DNA of 64,000 nucleotides from an uncultured Fluviicola sp. (lineage in GTDB: Bacteria; Bacteroidota; Bacteroidia; Flavobacteriales; Crocinitomicaceae), in assembly GCF_946478805.1 (NCBI RefSeq), contig NZ_CAMLDC010000002.1, positions 124,001-188,000 on the forward strand, in the 5' to 3' direction. The notes under the pieces were generated by a model. It was not told the origin of the DNA. It was given only the letters and a program-made list of their open reading frames with translations, and ran no database searches. Of this stretch, positions 9,678 through 18,707 are shown piece after piece; within the stretch, counting starts at the first letter, position 1; each line of letters begins with the position of its first letter. A program made the translations under genes and the position numbers.

Positions 9678-10631
9678 ATGAAGCAATTTGAAATTTTAGG
9701 AAAAAAAGATACCCGATCCGGTTTCGGCGAAGGGCTATTGGAAATAGGGCGCAAAAATCCGGACGTTGTTGCATTATGTGCCGATCTGACCGGATCTCTT
9801 AAAATGGATGCCTTTTTAAAAGAATTTCCTGATCGTTTTTTTCAAGCTGGAATTGCGGAAGCGAATATGATTGGAATGGCTGCAGGTATGACAATTGGAG
9901 GGAAAATTCCATATACCGGAACTTTCGCCAATTTCTCCACCGGACGCGTTTACGATCAAATCCGTCAATCAGTGGCTTATTCTCAAAAGAATGTAAAAAT
10001 TTGTGCTTCTCATGCCGGTTTGACTTTAGGAGAAGATGGTGCAACTCACCAAATATTGGAAGATATCGGAATGATGCGTATGTTGCCACATATGACTGTA
10101 ATAGTTCCTGCTGATTTCAACCAAACAAAACAGGCTACCATGGCAATTGCAGATCATGTTGGTCCGGTTTACTTGCGTTTCGGTAGACCAGTAGTTCCTA
10201 TCTTCGTGCAACCGGATGCGAAATTCACAATCGGTAAAGCTGATTTATTGATTAAAGGAACAGATGTTACTATCATCGCATGCGGCCATTTGGTATGGAA
10301 ATCCATTGAAGCGGCGCAGCAATTGGCAGAACAAGGAATCAGTGCAGAAGTAATTAATATGCATACGATTAAACCTCTGGACGAAAAAGCAATCCTAGAC
10401 TCGATTAGCAAAACGAAATGTGTCGTTACTGCAGAAGAACACATGTTGAATGGAGGTTTAGGTGATGCCGTAGCACAAGTACTTGCCCGTTATTTGCCTT
10501 CTCCACAAGAATATGTCGGAGTGAATGACACATTTGGTGAATCGGGAACTCCTGACGAACTGATGGTGAAATATGGCTTGGACACTCCGAATATTGTCGA
10601 GGCCGCAAAAAAAGTTTTAAAACGCAAATAA
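9678..10631 (+). CDS. Transketolase, C-terminal subunit
   Basis: Second half of the split transketolase, 317 residues, comprising the pyrimidine-binding domain (with the catalytic Glu in [16 protein letters not shown] and the [12 protein letters not shown] segment) and the C-terminal domain ([26 protein letters not shown]). It partners with the product of 7478. Two bases separate it from the vWA gene and four bases from the sigma factor downstream, so the transketolase transcript probably continues into the sigma/anti-sigma genes. Confidence 0.93.
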   Translation: MKQFEILGKKDTRSGFGEGLLEIGRKNPDVVALCADLTGSLKMDAFLKEFPDRFFQAGIAEANMIGMAAGMTIGGKIPYTGTFANFSTGRVYDQIRQSVAYSQKNVKICASHAGLTLGEDGATHQILEDIGMMRMLPHMTVIVPADFNQTKQATMAIADHVGPVYLRFGRPVVPIFVQPDAKFTIGKADLLIKGTDVTIIACGHLVWKSIEAAQQLAEQGISAEVINMHTIKPLDEKAILDSISKTKCVVTAEEHMLNGGLGDAVAQVLARYLPSPQEYVGVNDTFGESGTPDELMVKYGLDTPNIVEAAKKVLKRK

Positions 10632-10635
10632 AAAT

Positions 10636-11199
10636 ATGAATCAAATCCCCGATGAAAATACTATCATTTCTTATTTTCATCGGGATGATGATTTGGCCTA
10701 TAAGGCATTCACCTGGATCGTAGATATCAACAGTAAGCGGCTTTACGCTACTATCCGCCGTTGGACCAACAACCATGAAGTCACCAACGACATTATCCAG
10801 GAAGTTTTCATCAAAGTATGGAATAACCGAAAGCAATTTCAGGGGAATAGTGCCCTATTCTCCTGGATTTATCGTATTGCATACAATGAAACCGTTCATT
10901 TTCTGAAAAAAGAGAACAAGCATAGAAGTATGGATATCGATGAGCCCCTGGTTTCAATTTCACACCATTCGGAACATTTCGGCAAACTAAATTCAGAGGA
11001 AATTTCAAAACTACTCTTTGAAGCTATCGAAACATTACCCCAAAAACAACGGATGGTCTTTGAATACAAGTATTTTGAAGATTTGAAGTACGAGGAAATT
11101 TCCAAGTTAACCGGCGGTACTGTTGGTGGATTAAAAGCGAATTATTTCCATGCAGTTGGTAAGATTGAAGAATTTTTAAAGGGAAAATTAAACCATTGA
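10636..11199 (+). CDS. ECF RNA polymerase sigma factor
   Basis: A 187-residue sigma-70 factor of the extracytoplasmic-function type. Region 2 (about 25-90) contains NDIIQEVFIKVWNNRKQFQG and WIYRIAYNETVHFLKK; region 4 (about 125-185) contains LPQKQRMVFEYKYFEDLKYEEIS and a GLKANYFHAVGKI recognition helix. Such factors are kept inactive by a membrane anti-sigma until an envelope signal releases them. The next gene (22 bases on) encodes a single-helix membrane protein that fits that role. Target promoters cannot be read here. Confidence 0.92.
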   Translation: MNQIPDENTIISYFHRDDDLAYKAFTWIVDINSKRLYATIRRWTNNHEVTNDIIQEVFIKVWNNRKQFQGNSALFSWIYRIAYNETVHFLKKENKHRSMDIDEPLVSISHHSEHFGKLNSEEISKLLFEAIETLPQKQRMVFEYKYFEDLKYEEISKLTGGTVGGLKANYFHAVGKIEEFLKGKLNH

Positions 11200-11221
11200 A
11201 CAAACTAATAATCTTAGAGTT

Positions 11222-11746
11222 ATGAACCAGGAAAACAAACATATTATCGATGATTTACAGGTTGCCCCAATTCAAATGCCTTCGGATGCTTATTTCGAAG
11301 AGTTGAAGAAAAGTATCCTGAATCAAATCGGAAATAACGGTTTGAAGAAGGAAGAACAACCAAAAATTATTCCCATATACAAGCGCTGGTATGTTTGGGG
11401 ATCTGCTGCAGCAATTCTTGCGTTTGCCTTTCTTTTATCCTGGAACAATACCCATACTCCTGCTGAATCCGAGTCGATCAATTTATCTTCTGTAAGTAAT
11501 GAAGAAATCTATGATTATCTCGACGAGAACATCGAAGACCTGGATCAGGAAACCATTGCAGTTCATTTAGGTGATGATGCAATTGCACAAAACGATGATC
11601 AGCCATCTGAAAATGAGTCTGTAAAAGCTACTGATAATTTTTCTTCCAAATCCGGTATGTTGGATCATGTGGAAGATCAGGAGATTTTAGATTATCTGAA
11701 AGATGAATCAGGAGAATTGGATGAATATTTACTCATCGAAAGTTAA
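11222..11746 (+). CDS. Putative membrane anti-sigma factor
   Basis: A 174-residue bitopic membrane protein. The cytoplasmic N-terminus (about 1-57, with a PSDAYFEELKKSIL helix typical of Bacteroidetes anti-sigma partners) is followed by one transmembrane helix (about 60-76, VWGSAAAILAFAFLLSW) and a very acidic outer part with repeated EExYDYLDEN / QEILDYLKDESGELDEYL helices. No zinc finger is seen. Assignment rests on position directly after the ECF sigma gene and on topology; no direct signature proves it. Confidence 0.65.
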   Translation: MNQENKHIIDDLQVAPIQMPSDAYFEELKKSILNQIGNNGLKKEEQPKIIPIYKRWYVWGSAAAILAFAFLLSWNNTHTPAESESINLSSVSNEEIYDYLDENIEDLDQETIAVHLGDDAIAQNDDQPSENESVKATDNFSSKSGMLDHVEDQEILDYLKDESGELDEYLLIES

Positions 11747-11781
11747 ACCCCGACAAATAGCGGGATCTAAAACGAAAAAAC

Positions 11782-12276
11782 ATGAAAATGATACAGAAAC
11801 TAGCATGGATCTTTCTTCCTGTCCTACTTGCATCCAATGCATTTGGCCAGGAAGAAATGAACAAGGAAAAGGAGGATAAGATTGAAGCATTAAAAGTCGG
11901 TTTCATTACAAAGGAATTGAGCCTGACTTCAGCAGAAGCAGAAAAATTCTGGCCCGTTTACAATGAAATGGATGGAAAACTGAAGGAAATCCGCCAAAGC
12001 AACCGAAAAATAAATCAGGATTTGAGAGAATCGGAAGAAAAAATTTCCAACGATGATGCAAAGAAAAAGCTGAATGCTCTTTTTGAGAACGATCAGAAGG
12101 AATTAGACTTGAAAAAAGAGTACAGCGAGAAATTTATTAAGATCATCGGTGAAAAAAGAACCTTAAAACTCTTAAGTTTGGAGCATGAATTCAGACGAGT
12201 TCTCCTCGAACGATTGAAAGATCGAAAGGACGGAGGACCTGAACCTGGCGATAGAAGACCTCATGGAAAACCGTAA
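11782..12276 (+). CDS. Spy/CpxP-like periplasmic protein
   Basis: A 164-residue exported protein with signal peptide MKMIQKLAWIFLPVLLASNAFGQ and an almost wholly helical, charged mature part. The segment LSLTSAEAEKFWPVYNEMDGKL is a typical LTxxEA helix of small Bacteroidetes proteins found after ECF/anti-sigma pairs and distantly like Spy/CpxP chaperone-sensors. It may sense or buffer envelope stress for the sigma/anti-sigma pair upstream. An alternative ATG two codons in (11788) is possible. The gene's end overlaps the next start by 14 bases. Confidence 0.65.
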   Translation: MKMIQKLAWIFLPVLLASNAFGQEEMNKEKEDKIEALKVGFITKELSLTSAEAEKFWPVYNEMDGKLKEIRQSNRKINQDLRESEEKISNDDAKKKLNALFENDQKELDLKKEYSEKFIKIIGEKRTLKLLSLEHEFRRVLLERLKDRKDGGPEPGDRRPHGKP

Positions 12277-13453
12277 AGAAGACTTTCTAAAACATTTAGG
12301 ACAAACAAATCCCTTCCCCTATTTAATTGATGTTGAATCGGCGGAAGGGATTTTCATTTATGATAAATCGGGTAAACGATACACTGACATGATTTCAGGT
12401 GTTTCAGTAACCAATATCGGAAATCGCCACCCACAAGTTATCAAGCGCATTAAGGAACAACTGGAAAAGTACCTGCACGTCATGGTTTATGGCGAATTTA
12501 TACAGGATACTTCGCTGGAAATGGTCCGTTTACTTCGTAAATTCCTGCCCAAGGAACTGGATTGTGTTTATCCGGTAAATTCGGGAACGGAAGCCAATGA
12601 AGCGGCATTGAAATTAGTGAAACGTGCTACAGGCCGGACACAATTGATCGCATTCAAAGGTTCCTATCATGGAAATACGCATGGGTCTTTAAGCGTTTCT
12701 GCAAACGAGATCAAGAAAACCCCATTCCGGCCACTTTTACCGGATGTCGATTTCATCCGCCTGAATGAATTGGAAGATTTACAGCGAATTACAACCCGTA
12801 CCGCAGGTGTTATTCTTGAAACAGTCCAGGGAGATGCCGGAGTTCGCAAAGCATCCGATATATTTTTGAAAGCATTGCGCAAGCGTTGCGATGAAGTCGG
12901 AGCTTTGTTGATCTTTGACGAAATCCAATGCGGAATGGGACGAACAGGGAAAATGTTCGCATTCGAACACAGTGGAGTGATTCCGGATGTGCTGACCCTT
13001 GGAAAAGCCCTTGGTGGTGGTCTGCCGATCGGTGCCTTTATTTCGAGTTATGAAATCATGAACCAGTTAAGTCATTCTCCCATGTTGGGACATATCACCA
13101 CTTTCGGCGGAAATCCTGTTATCAATGCTGCTGCTTGGGGAACCCTTGAAGTATTTGAATCCGAAATTGATTTCAACGAAGTTGAGCGATTAGGAGCTTT
13201 ACTTGAAGAATATCTAAATGCCATTGATGAAATCCATGAAATCCGGCGCGAAGGAATGATGTTTGCCTGTGATATGGAAAGCGATGAACGCGTTGCAAAA
13301 GTGGTTGAACGCTTGCTGGAATACGGTGTGATCAGTTTCTGGTTTCTTTCCCATCCTTACAGCTTCAGACTTTCCCCACCGTTGAACATTACCGAAGAAC
13401 AAATCCACGAAGTTGGAAAATTGATCCAACAGGCAGTTGAGGAAACAAAATAA
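12263..13453 (+). CDS. Class III PLP aminotransferase
   Basis: A 396-residue fold-type I aminotransferase of class III, like acetylornithine, ornithine and omega-amino-acid transaminases. Seen: NSGTEANEAALKLVKRAT (PLP phosphate loop), FKGSYHGNTHG, the DEIQCGMGRTGK block with the PLP-N1 Asp, and LGKALGGGLPIG with the Schiff-base Lys. Substrate is undetermined: no arg genes lie near, so ArgD is not assigned. The start ATG overlaps the Spy-like gene by 14 bases, linking it to the sigma operon. A long inverted-repeat element begins at the base after its stop codon. Confidence 0.87.
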   Translation: MENRKEDFLKHLGQTNPFPYLIDVESAEGIFIYDKSGKRYTDMISGVSVTNIGNRHPQVIKRIKEQLEKYLHVMVYGEFIQDTSLEMVRLLRKFLPKELDCVYPVNSGTEANEAALKLVKRATGRTQLIAFKGSYHGNTHGSLSVSANEIKKTPFRPLLPDVDFIRLNELEDLQRITTRTAGVILETVQGDAGVRKASDIFLKALRKRCDEVGALLIFDEIQCGMGRTGKMFAFEHSGVIPDVLTLGKALGGGLPIGAFISSYEIMNQLSHSPMLGHITTFGGNPVINAAAWGTLEVFESEIDFNEVERLGALLEEYLNAIDEIHEIRREGMMFACDMESDERVAKVVERLLEYGVISFWFLSHPYSFRLSPPLNITEEQIHEVGKLIQQAVEETK

Positions 13454-13545
13454 TGGAGAATGCAAAATTGACAATTGAAAAGTAAAGATTACACGGTAAT
13501 TCTTATTTTAGCTTTTCAATTTTACATTTTCAATTTTCAATTAAA
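13454..13545. repeat. Long inverted-repeat element, copy 1
   Basis: Starts right after the TAA of the aminotransferase. Left arm includes ATTGACAATTGAAAAG; right arm includes CTTTTCAATTTTACATTTTC followed by AATTTTCAATTAA. Same arms occur at 33481, 35792 and 59770; here the centre differs from the 33481/35792 pair. Confidence 0.65.
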
Positions 13546-13547
13546 CC

Positions 13548-14156
13548 ATGGCAAATCGAAGCTACATCTACGCATTAAAAGGAGACCAACACATCAGTCT
13601 CGGAGAATTCAATTACTTCATTCCGTATGCTTACCGTATCCTGGCGGCTTATGACAACAAAGTGATTGAATCACATCTTTTTGATAAGGTTGTGGGGATT
13701 GAAGCTGATTTCAAAAAGGGAAAAGAAGCACTTTATCTTTTGCTTGACATCCTGGTTTCTACGAATCAAATGAAAGATCACGAGGAATTTGTAGCTGAAG
13801 TCAAAAAAACGAAAGAGTTCCTTGATCCGATTGATGCAGACCGAATCCTGTTGGAAAACGGAGAAATCTATGCACTCTATACAAATAAAGAAGGTGCTTA
13901 TTTGGATGGACCGGGATTAGAACGCGCAAACGAGCATGCGCGCGAGGACTACGAATGGATTGGTGAAGACATCACCAACCTGGCAGAGTTAATGTCATCC
14001 CATTTCAAACATCCCTCAGAGCTATTCAAAGTGACTGATGAATCCTTCCTGAGCTTATATCAATGGATTTTGGATCTGAAAGACAACTGGAAAGAAGAAT
14101 CAGGTATTGATGCTTGGAGATCCATCTTGTATTTCCAATTTCAATCGGAAGAATAA
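13548..14156 (+). CDS. Conserved protein of unknown function
   Basis: A 202-residue soluble, acidic protein, no signal peptide or membrane helix. It begins MANRSYIYALKG and has long helical stretches with tryptophans near the C-terminus (LYQWILDLKDNWKEE). I do not recognise a catalytic motif; the N-terminus resembles uncharacterised cytoplasmic proteins that start MANRSYLYS. It is flanked by the inverted-repeat element at its 5' side and a 72-base gap at its 3' side, so it is probably transcribed alone. Its ATG follows the repeat by 2 bases, so the repeat would lie in the leader. Confidence 0.7.
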   Translation: MANRSYIYALKGDQHISLGEFNYFIPYAYRILAAYDNKVIESHLFDKVVGIEADFKKGKEALYLLLDILVSTNQMKDHEEFVAEVKKTKEFLDPIDADRILLENGEIYALYTNKEGAYLDGPGLERANEHAREDYEWIGEDITNLAELMSSHFKHPSELFKVTDESFLSLYQWILDLKDNWKEESGIDAWRSILYFQFQSEE

Positions 14157-14228
14157 TCAAAAAACAATTCGTGATCGGACATACGATTTCCTTCAATTAG
14201 GCGTTAAGGAGTCTAAACTGTTCTTGCA

Positions 14229-15392
14229 ATGAAAGGAATCATCCTTGTCCTAAACTTATTTTTTTTCATAGGTGTTCAAGCCCAAACCTGGACATCCGTC
14301 AGTTCCATTCCAACAGCAGGCAGAGACGACGGTATTTGTTTTTCGCTGGATGGTTATGGATACATGGTAACCGGATACCTCGGCACTTTTAATGAAAGCA
14401 ATAAATTGTTCCAATACGATCCGAATACAAATTCCTGGAATGAAAAAGCAACTTTTCCCGGAATTGCCAGGCAATATGCTTGTGTTTTCACACTAAACAA
14501 CAAAGCTTACATTATCGGTGGATATTCAGAAGCCAGTCAGGCACTGAAAGACGTTTGGGAGTATGACGGTTTTACAAATTCTTGGGCCCAGCTTCATGAT
14601 TTTCCAGGTTTGGCGCGCTGGCACGCAACAGCACTTCCCATTCAAAATACCGGGTATTTAGGAATGGGAACAACAGCAGATTCGACTTTGGCGGATTTTT
14701 GGAAATACAATGCAGACCTGGATTCATGGACACAACTTTCTGATTATCCCGGAGGTCCGAATCGAAGTGTATTGGGTTTCCCGATCTTAAATGAAGGTGT
14801 TTTCGGTGAAGGATTCGATATCAATCCCATTTCGTATTCCCAATCCTGGTTTTCTTTTAATCCAACCAGCGGAACGTGGAGTGCCCTTCCCCCTATTCCT
14901 GCCGGTTTACGTTCGTATGGAACAGCAATCAGTACCGGTTTCACCGCACTTATTTGCGGAGGAATGGATGAAAACAGTATTTTCCATAACGATTGTTACC
15001 TGCTCGATTTCACCAAAAACTGGAAAGCTGTTAATCCGCTCCCAATAAACGGTTTGAAAGGCTCCAAAGGGTTTACATTGAAAGGTCAGTTCTATTTGGG
15101 AACCGGTTTGAATGACAATATGACCCGCATTTCCGATTTTTATAAAATGGAATTGCCGGCTGCAACTATTCAGGAGACACTCCTGTTTCCAAATCCAAGC
15201 AAAGACTATTTCAACCTGATATCGGAACCAAATGCCAAAGTTTCTGTCTTTTCCGTTGGAGGACAACTTGTTCAAAGCTTAAAAACAAATGATGCGGGTT
15301 TCCTTGAAATCAGACAACTTCCAATCGGTCTTTACATTTGTTTGATTGAAGGAAAAAACACTTCGGAAATTAAGAAAATCGCCAAAATCTAA
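14229..15392 (+). CDS. Kelch-repeat protein with T9SS type A sorting domain
   Basis: A 387-residue exported protein. The signal peptide is MKGIILVLNLFFFIGVQAQ. Residues about 25-300 form Kelch-type repeats, seen as repeated F-x-Y-D/N-P-N-T-N-S-W and GGY/GG..YY-like blades (KLFQYDPNTNSWNEKATFPG, KDVWEYDGFTNSWAQL, DFWKYNADLDSWTQL), giving a beta-propeller. Residues about 315-387 are a type A sorting domain (LFPNPSKDYFNL ... GLYICLI), for export by T9SS and probable anchoring at the cell surface. The ligand is unknown. Confidence 0.86.
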   Translation: MKGIILVLNLFFFIGVQAQTWTSVSSIPTAGRDDGICFSLDGYGYMVTGYLGTFNESNKLFQYDPNTNSWNEKATFPGIARQYACVFTLNNKAYIIGGYSEASQALKDVWEYDGFTNSWAQLHDFPGLARWHATALPIQNTGYLGMGTTADSTLADFWKYNADLDSWTQLSDYPGGPNRSVLGFPILNEGVFGEGFDINPISYSQSWFSFNPTSGTWSALPPIPAGLRSYGTAISTGFTALICGGMDENSIFHNDCYLLDFTKNWKAVNPLPINGLKGSKGFTLKGQFYLGTGLNDNMTRISDFYKMELPAATIQETLLFPNPSKDYFNLISEPNAKVSVFSVGGQLVQSLKTNDAGFLEIRQLPIGLYICLIEGKNTSEIKKIAKI

Positions 15393-15490
15393 CAAGTTCA
15401 ATCGTTCAAAGGAAAGAAAAGTTCAAGAAATTGAACCTTTTTAACTTTTTGAACCCTTTGAACTTTTTAAACCATTTAAAACCTTTGAAC
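15393..15490. repeat. Degenerate GTTCAAA-rich repeat stretch
   Basis: About 100 bases between two co-oriented genes, made of repeats of TTGAAC(C)TTTT and its complement (GTTCAAAGG, TTGAACCTTTTTAAC, TTGAACCCTTTGAAC). A similar stretch occurs at 40905-41005. It can fold into several alternative hairpins. Confidence 0.5.
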
Positions 15491-15522
15491 TTTTCCTATC
15501 TTTGTTAAGAAATTCACTCCCT

Positions 15523-17688
15523 ATGCGGTTTCAGCCGATTAAGCAATTTAACACCATTCTTCAACAGGAATACCTGGAACCAACCATCAGTTGGTCTATT
15601 CGCGTAGTTCTGGCGTTAAATGTTCCCTTGATCGTATTCCCACTTTTCTTTGGTTTTTCATACCACATCATTTGGGCAGCTTTCGGAGCCTACATGCTCA
15701 CCCTGATCGATTACAGAGGCTCTCATTACAAGAAAATGCTCATCCAATTCGTTGAGGCGATCCTGATCCTGATTGCGGCAATCATCGGAATGAATATCGG
15801 AAACTCTGTACTCCTTTCGGTCATCGGAATGCTGATTATTGGTGTTTTTGCAGCATTGATCCGGAATTGGAGTGACTATGGTTCAACCATTGGGGTTGGA
15901 GTTGGATTCTTCTATCTCTTCGGAATTTCCAATCCGACTGGTTTCGGGGAATCCCTGGTTTACGGATGGTACATTCTATTGGGTTCCATTTGGGCAATCG
16001 CCATTATTTTCATCTCATTTCCATTTTCAGCTTCCAATCCGTTGAGACGCTCATTAGCAACTATCTGGAAGAAAAACACGGAATACCTGGATGCACTGTT
16101 GATCAGTTTTTTGGATCCGGAGATTGATAACAATGATATACGGAATATCACAGCAAAAGAAATCGAGATCCGGGCAGCCATTGACAAGTCCATCGAATTA
16201 TTCAATCGGAGAAAAGAAAACTCCAGATTAAAAGCTGATCATTATGACCAGATGATGGAGATTCGAAAATCCGCGGCCTATTTCGGTGCAAATGCGCGTG
16301 TCGTTCACGAAGAATTGGAATCCTTGCGTGGTAATTCCTTCCTACAGACAAACCAGTCCATTTTATACAAAACCATTTCCGCCCTTTCACAAGCTTCGGC
16401 CCGACTTTCCATCGTCATTTTTACCTTTCGTGGAGAAGATCTGACCATGGCTAAAATCCGGATCAAGCGCTTTGAAATTGCAGTGGGAATTCTCAAAAAA
16501 ACACTAAAAAGTCAAGAGTTTGAAGAAGACCAACGAATCATTCTGAAACAATTGGTTGTGAATCTCGAACAATGCCACGACTTGATGAAGAATACGGTTG
16601 ACCTCGTGAATGAGAAACTGGATTTCAAGCGTAGCAACTATTTCGAGAATTATAAGCTTTCATTCAATCATTTCATAGCCGGTCTGCAACCTCGCGTCAT
16701 GGTCCAGATCGTGCGTGAAGTGTTCAATATCGATTCGCAGCAATTCAGGTATTCCTTGCGAGTTGGATTAGGGCTTGCACTATCCGTTTTCATTTTCAAG
16801 TTCTTCCGGATAGATCACGGACATTGGATCGCATTGACGTTGCTGATCGTCATTCAACCCTATTACGGAGCCACCCGAAAAAAAGGAATTGAACGAATTA
16901 TAGGGACGGTTGCCGGAATCCTGGTTGGTGGAACGATCATGTTGCTTCCGATCAAACATGAAGCATTTGTCGTCATCCTGATTTTCATCTCGTTCTTTGT
17001 AGCTTACTATTTGCGAAATAACTACAAGGTCGGGGTTTTCTTCGTAACCATCATGATGGTGGTGATGATGCAACTTTCCAAACAAGGTTCCTGGGAGCTG
17101 ATCTGGTGGCGGGTTTTGTCAACCCTGATCGGATCTGTTCTTGCAATCGGTATCAGTTTCGCTTTTTGGCCTATTTGGGAAAAACAACGTTTTCCGGCTT
17201 TACTCAACAAATCACTGAATATGAACCTGTTTTACCTGAACCAGGTGTCGCTAAGTTATCAGAATAAACTGCCACCCGGAATAACCTGGCACAGGAGCAG
17301 ACGTTTGTCGGAAGCCGCAAATAATAATCTTTTTGCCTGTGTACAACGCATGTACGAAGAACCGCAATCCCATCAGCGAGAAATAGACGTCCATTTTGCT
17401 AAAGTCGGATCGAATATCCGGATTTCAAGAGAGATCACCAGTCTTGCCTTCAGCCTGGAAAACACTCCCTATTCTGAAGAACTTGCGGATTTACTCAATC
17501 AATACATGGCGGAGGCAGAAACTATTTTCTACCAAAACATTCACCGTGAGAAGAATATTCATCTGGAACCAATCAAACAGGTTATCCAAAATCCGGTATT
17601 CTCATCTTCCCAGCAAATTCAGTTGATTCAGATCGACCTGGAGAAAATTGTGTTTGAATTGGAAGCACTCAAAGCATTCAGAGGTTAA
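15523..17688 (+). CDS. FUSC/YccS-like inner-membrane protein
   Basis: A 721-residue integral membrane protein of the FUSC (aromatic-acid exporter/YccS) type. Two blocks of about six helices each, residues about 25-165 and about 410-550, are separated by a long cytoplasmic helical region and followed by a C-terminal cytoplasmic domain. The second block starts at RYSLRVGLGLALSVFIFKFF and contains HWIALTLLIVIQPYYGATRKKG, a family signature. Substrates are not known; YccS relatives may export organic acids. The start is ATG 15523: an upstream in-frame TTG (15502) overlaps TATCTTTG (15497-15504), which resembles a -7 promoter element. Confidence 0.85.
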   Translation: MRFQPIKQFNTILQQEYLEPTISWSIRVVLALNVPLIVFPLFFGFSYHIIWAAFGAYMLTLIDYRGSHYKKMLIQFVEAILILIAAIIGMNIGNSVLLSVIGMLIIGVFAALIRNWSDYGSTIGVGVGFFYLFGISNPTGFGESLVYGWYILLGSIWAIAIIFISFPFSASNPLRRSLATIWKKNTEYLDALLISFLDPEIDNNDIRNITAKEIEIRAAIDKSIELFNRRKENSRLKADHYDQMMEIRKSAAYFGANARVVHEELESLRGNSFLQTNQSILYKTISALSQASARLSIVIFTFRGEDLTMAKIRIKRFEIAVGILKKTLKSQEFEEDQRIILKQLVVNLEQCHDLMKNTVDLVNEKLDFKRSNYFENYKLSFNHFIAGLQPRVMVQIVREVFNIDSQQFRYSLRVGLGLALSVFIFKFFRIDHGHWIALTLLIVIQPYYGATRKKGIERIIGTVAGILVGGTIMLLPIKHEAFVVILIFISFFVAYYLRNNYKVGVFFVTIMMVVMMQLSKQGSWELIWWRVLSTLIGSVLAIGISFAFWPIWEKQRFPALLNKSLNMNLFYLNQVSLSYQNKLPPGITWHRSRRLSEAANNNLFACVQRMYEEPQSHQREIDVHFAKVGSNIRISREITSLAFSLENTPYSEELADLLNQYMAEAETIFYQNIHREKNIHLEPIKQVIQNPVFSSSQQIQLIQIDLEKIVFELEALKAFRG

Positions 17689-17719
17689 TTCAACTCCTTT
17701 ATTACTAAATTAGCAGTTG

Positions 17720-18325
17720 ATGAGTTCCAACGAAAACAGAAATACAGAACCTGCATTATGGGTAGAGCGCTTTGCTGATTATCTTTATTCGGTAGCATGT
17801 ATTCAGGTGAATGATAAAGAACAAGCGAAGGATCTGGTCAGTGAAACTTTCTTATCTGCACTTCAAAACCTGGAAAATTTTCGCGGTGAAAGCTCTGAAA
17901 AAACCTGGTTGACGCGCATTTTAAACAATAAGATAATTGATCATTACCGAAAATCCAGCACCGGTTCAAAAAACCTGAAACACTATCTGGAATCATCGGA
18001 TGAACAATTCTACCAGGCATTTTTTGAACCTTATTACCTTTCCGAATACCATTGGAAAGATAGTACTTCACCCAGTAAAAACGAACAGTTCACAGATTAT
18101 CTTATTACCAATAATGAATTTCAATTGGCATTGGAATATTGTTTAAACCAATTATCTCCGAAATTGAAACCCATTTTTGTGGCAAAGTTTATTCATGAAG
18201 ATAACTCTGAAAATATTTGTAAGGAATTTGAGATCAGTTCGTCTAATTATTGGATTATTATCCATCGGGCCAAATTACTGATGCGTGCTTGTCTCGAACA
18301 CAAATGGTTAAATGAAAGATCGTAG
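17720..18325 (+). CDS. ECF RNA polymerase sigma factor (second)
   Basis: A 201-residue ECF sigma factor. Region 2 contains DKEQAKDLVSETFLSALQNL and the core-binding/-10 segment EKTWLTRILNNKIIDHYRK; region 4 ends with the characteristic SSNYWIIIHRAKLLMRACLE. A 60-residue insert between regions (LESSDEQFYQAFFEPYY) is typical of this Bacteroidetes subgroup. ATG 17720 is preferred to the TTG at 17717. The gene overlaps its anti-sigma by 14 bases. Confidence 0.9.
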   Translation: MSSNENRNTEPALWVERFADYLYSVACIQVNDKEQAKDLVSETFLSALQNLENFRGESSEKTWLTRILNNKIIDHYRKSSTGSKNLKHYLESSDEQFYQAFFEPYYLSEYHWKDSTSPSKNEQFTDYLITNNEFQLALEYCLNQLSPKLKPIFVAKFIHEDNSENICKEFEISSSNYWIIIHRAKLLMRACLEHKWLNERS

Positions 18326-18602
18326 TATTATAACACAATTCAAGTGGAACCTCAATTGCAAAGAGGCTACTTACCTGACTGAATTAAGTAAGGAAGGTAA
18401 ACTTTCTATGTCCTTACGAATTCGTTTGTGGTATCACCTAAATGTTTGTCCGCCTTGCAAACGATTCAAAAAGCAAACTCTTCTTTTGGCCAAAAAACTG
18501 AAAAGTCTTGGAACCATTCCAACCCATTCGTTGGAAAATTCAGAAAAAAAGCGGCTTCAAGAACAAATTGAACAAGCTTTATCTAAAAGAAACAAAGAGT
18601 AA
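18312..18602 (+). CDS. Zinc-finger anti-sigma factor (ZAS-like)
   Basis: A 96-residue basic, soluble protein. It shows a zinc anti-sigma pattern: Cys near residue 16 (NCKEATYLTEL), then HLNVCPPC (H-x3-C-x2-C). This motif in ECF partners binds zinc and occludes sigma; redox changes of the cysteines can release it. No membrane helix is present, so the sensor would act in the cytoplasm. The 14-base overlap with the sigma gene supports a cognate pair. The downstream redox-related genes fit a redox-sensing role, which is inference. Confidence 0.82.
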   Translation: MKDRSIITQFKWNLNCKEATYLTELSKEGKLSMSLRIRLWYHLNVCPPCKRFKKQTLLLAKKLKSLGTIPTHSLENSEKKRLQEQIEQALSKRNKE

Positions 18603-18707
18603 ATCACTCAAAATAAAATAGTTGTATTTTTTCTTGTAAAAAAATCAATTCTTCTTGTAAGGAATAGGAAACCTTCCCGTCTGTTTCCTTAGACTAAATG
18701 AATTGAT

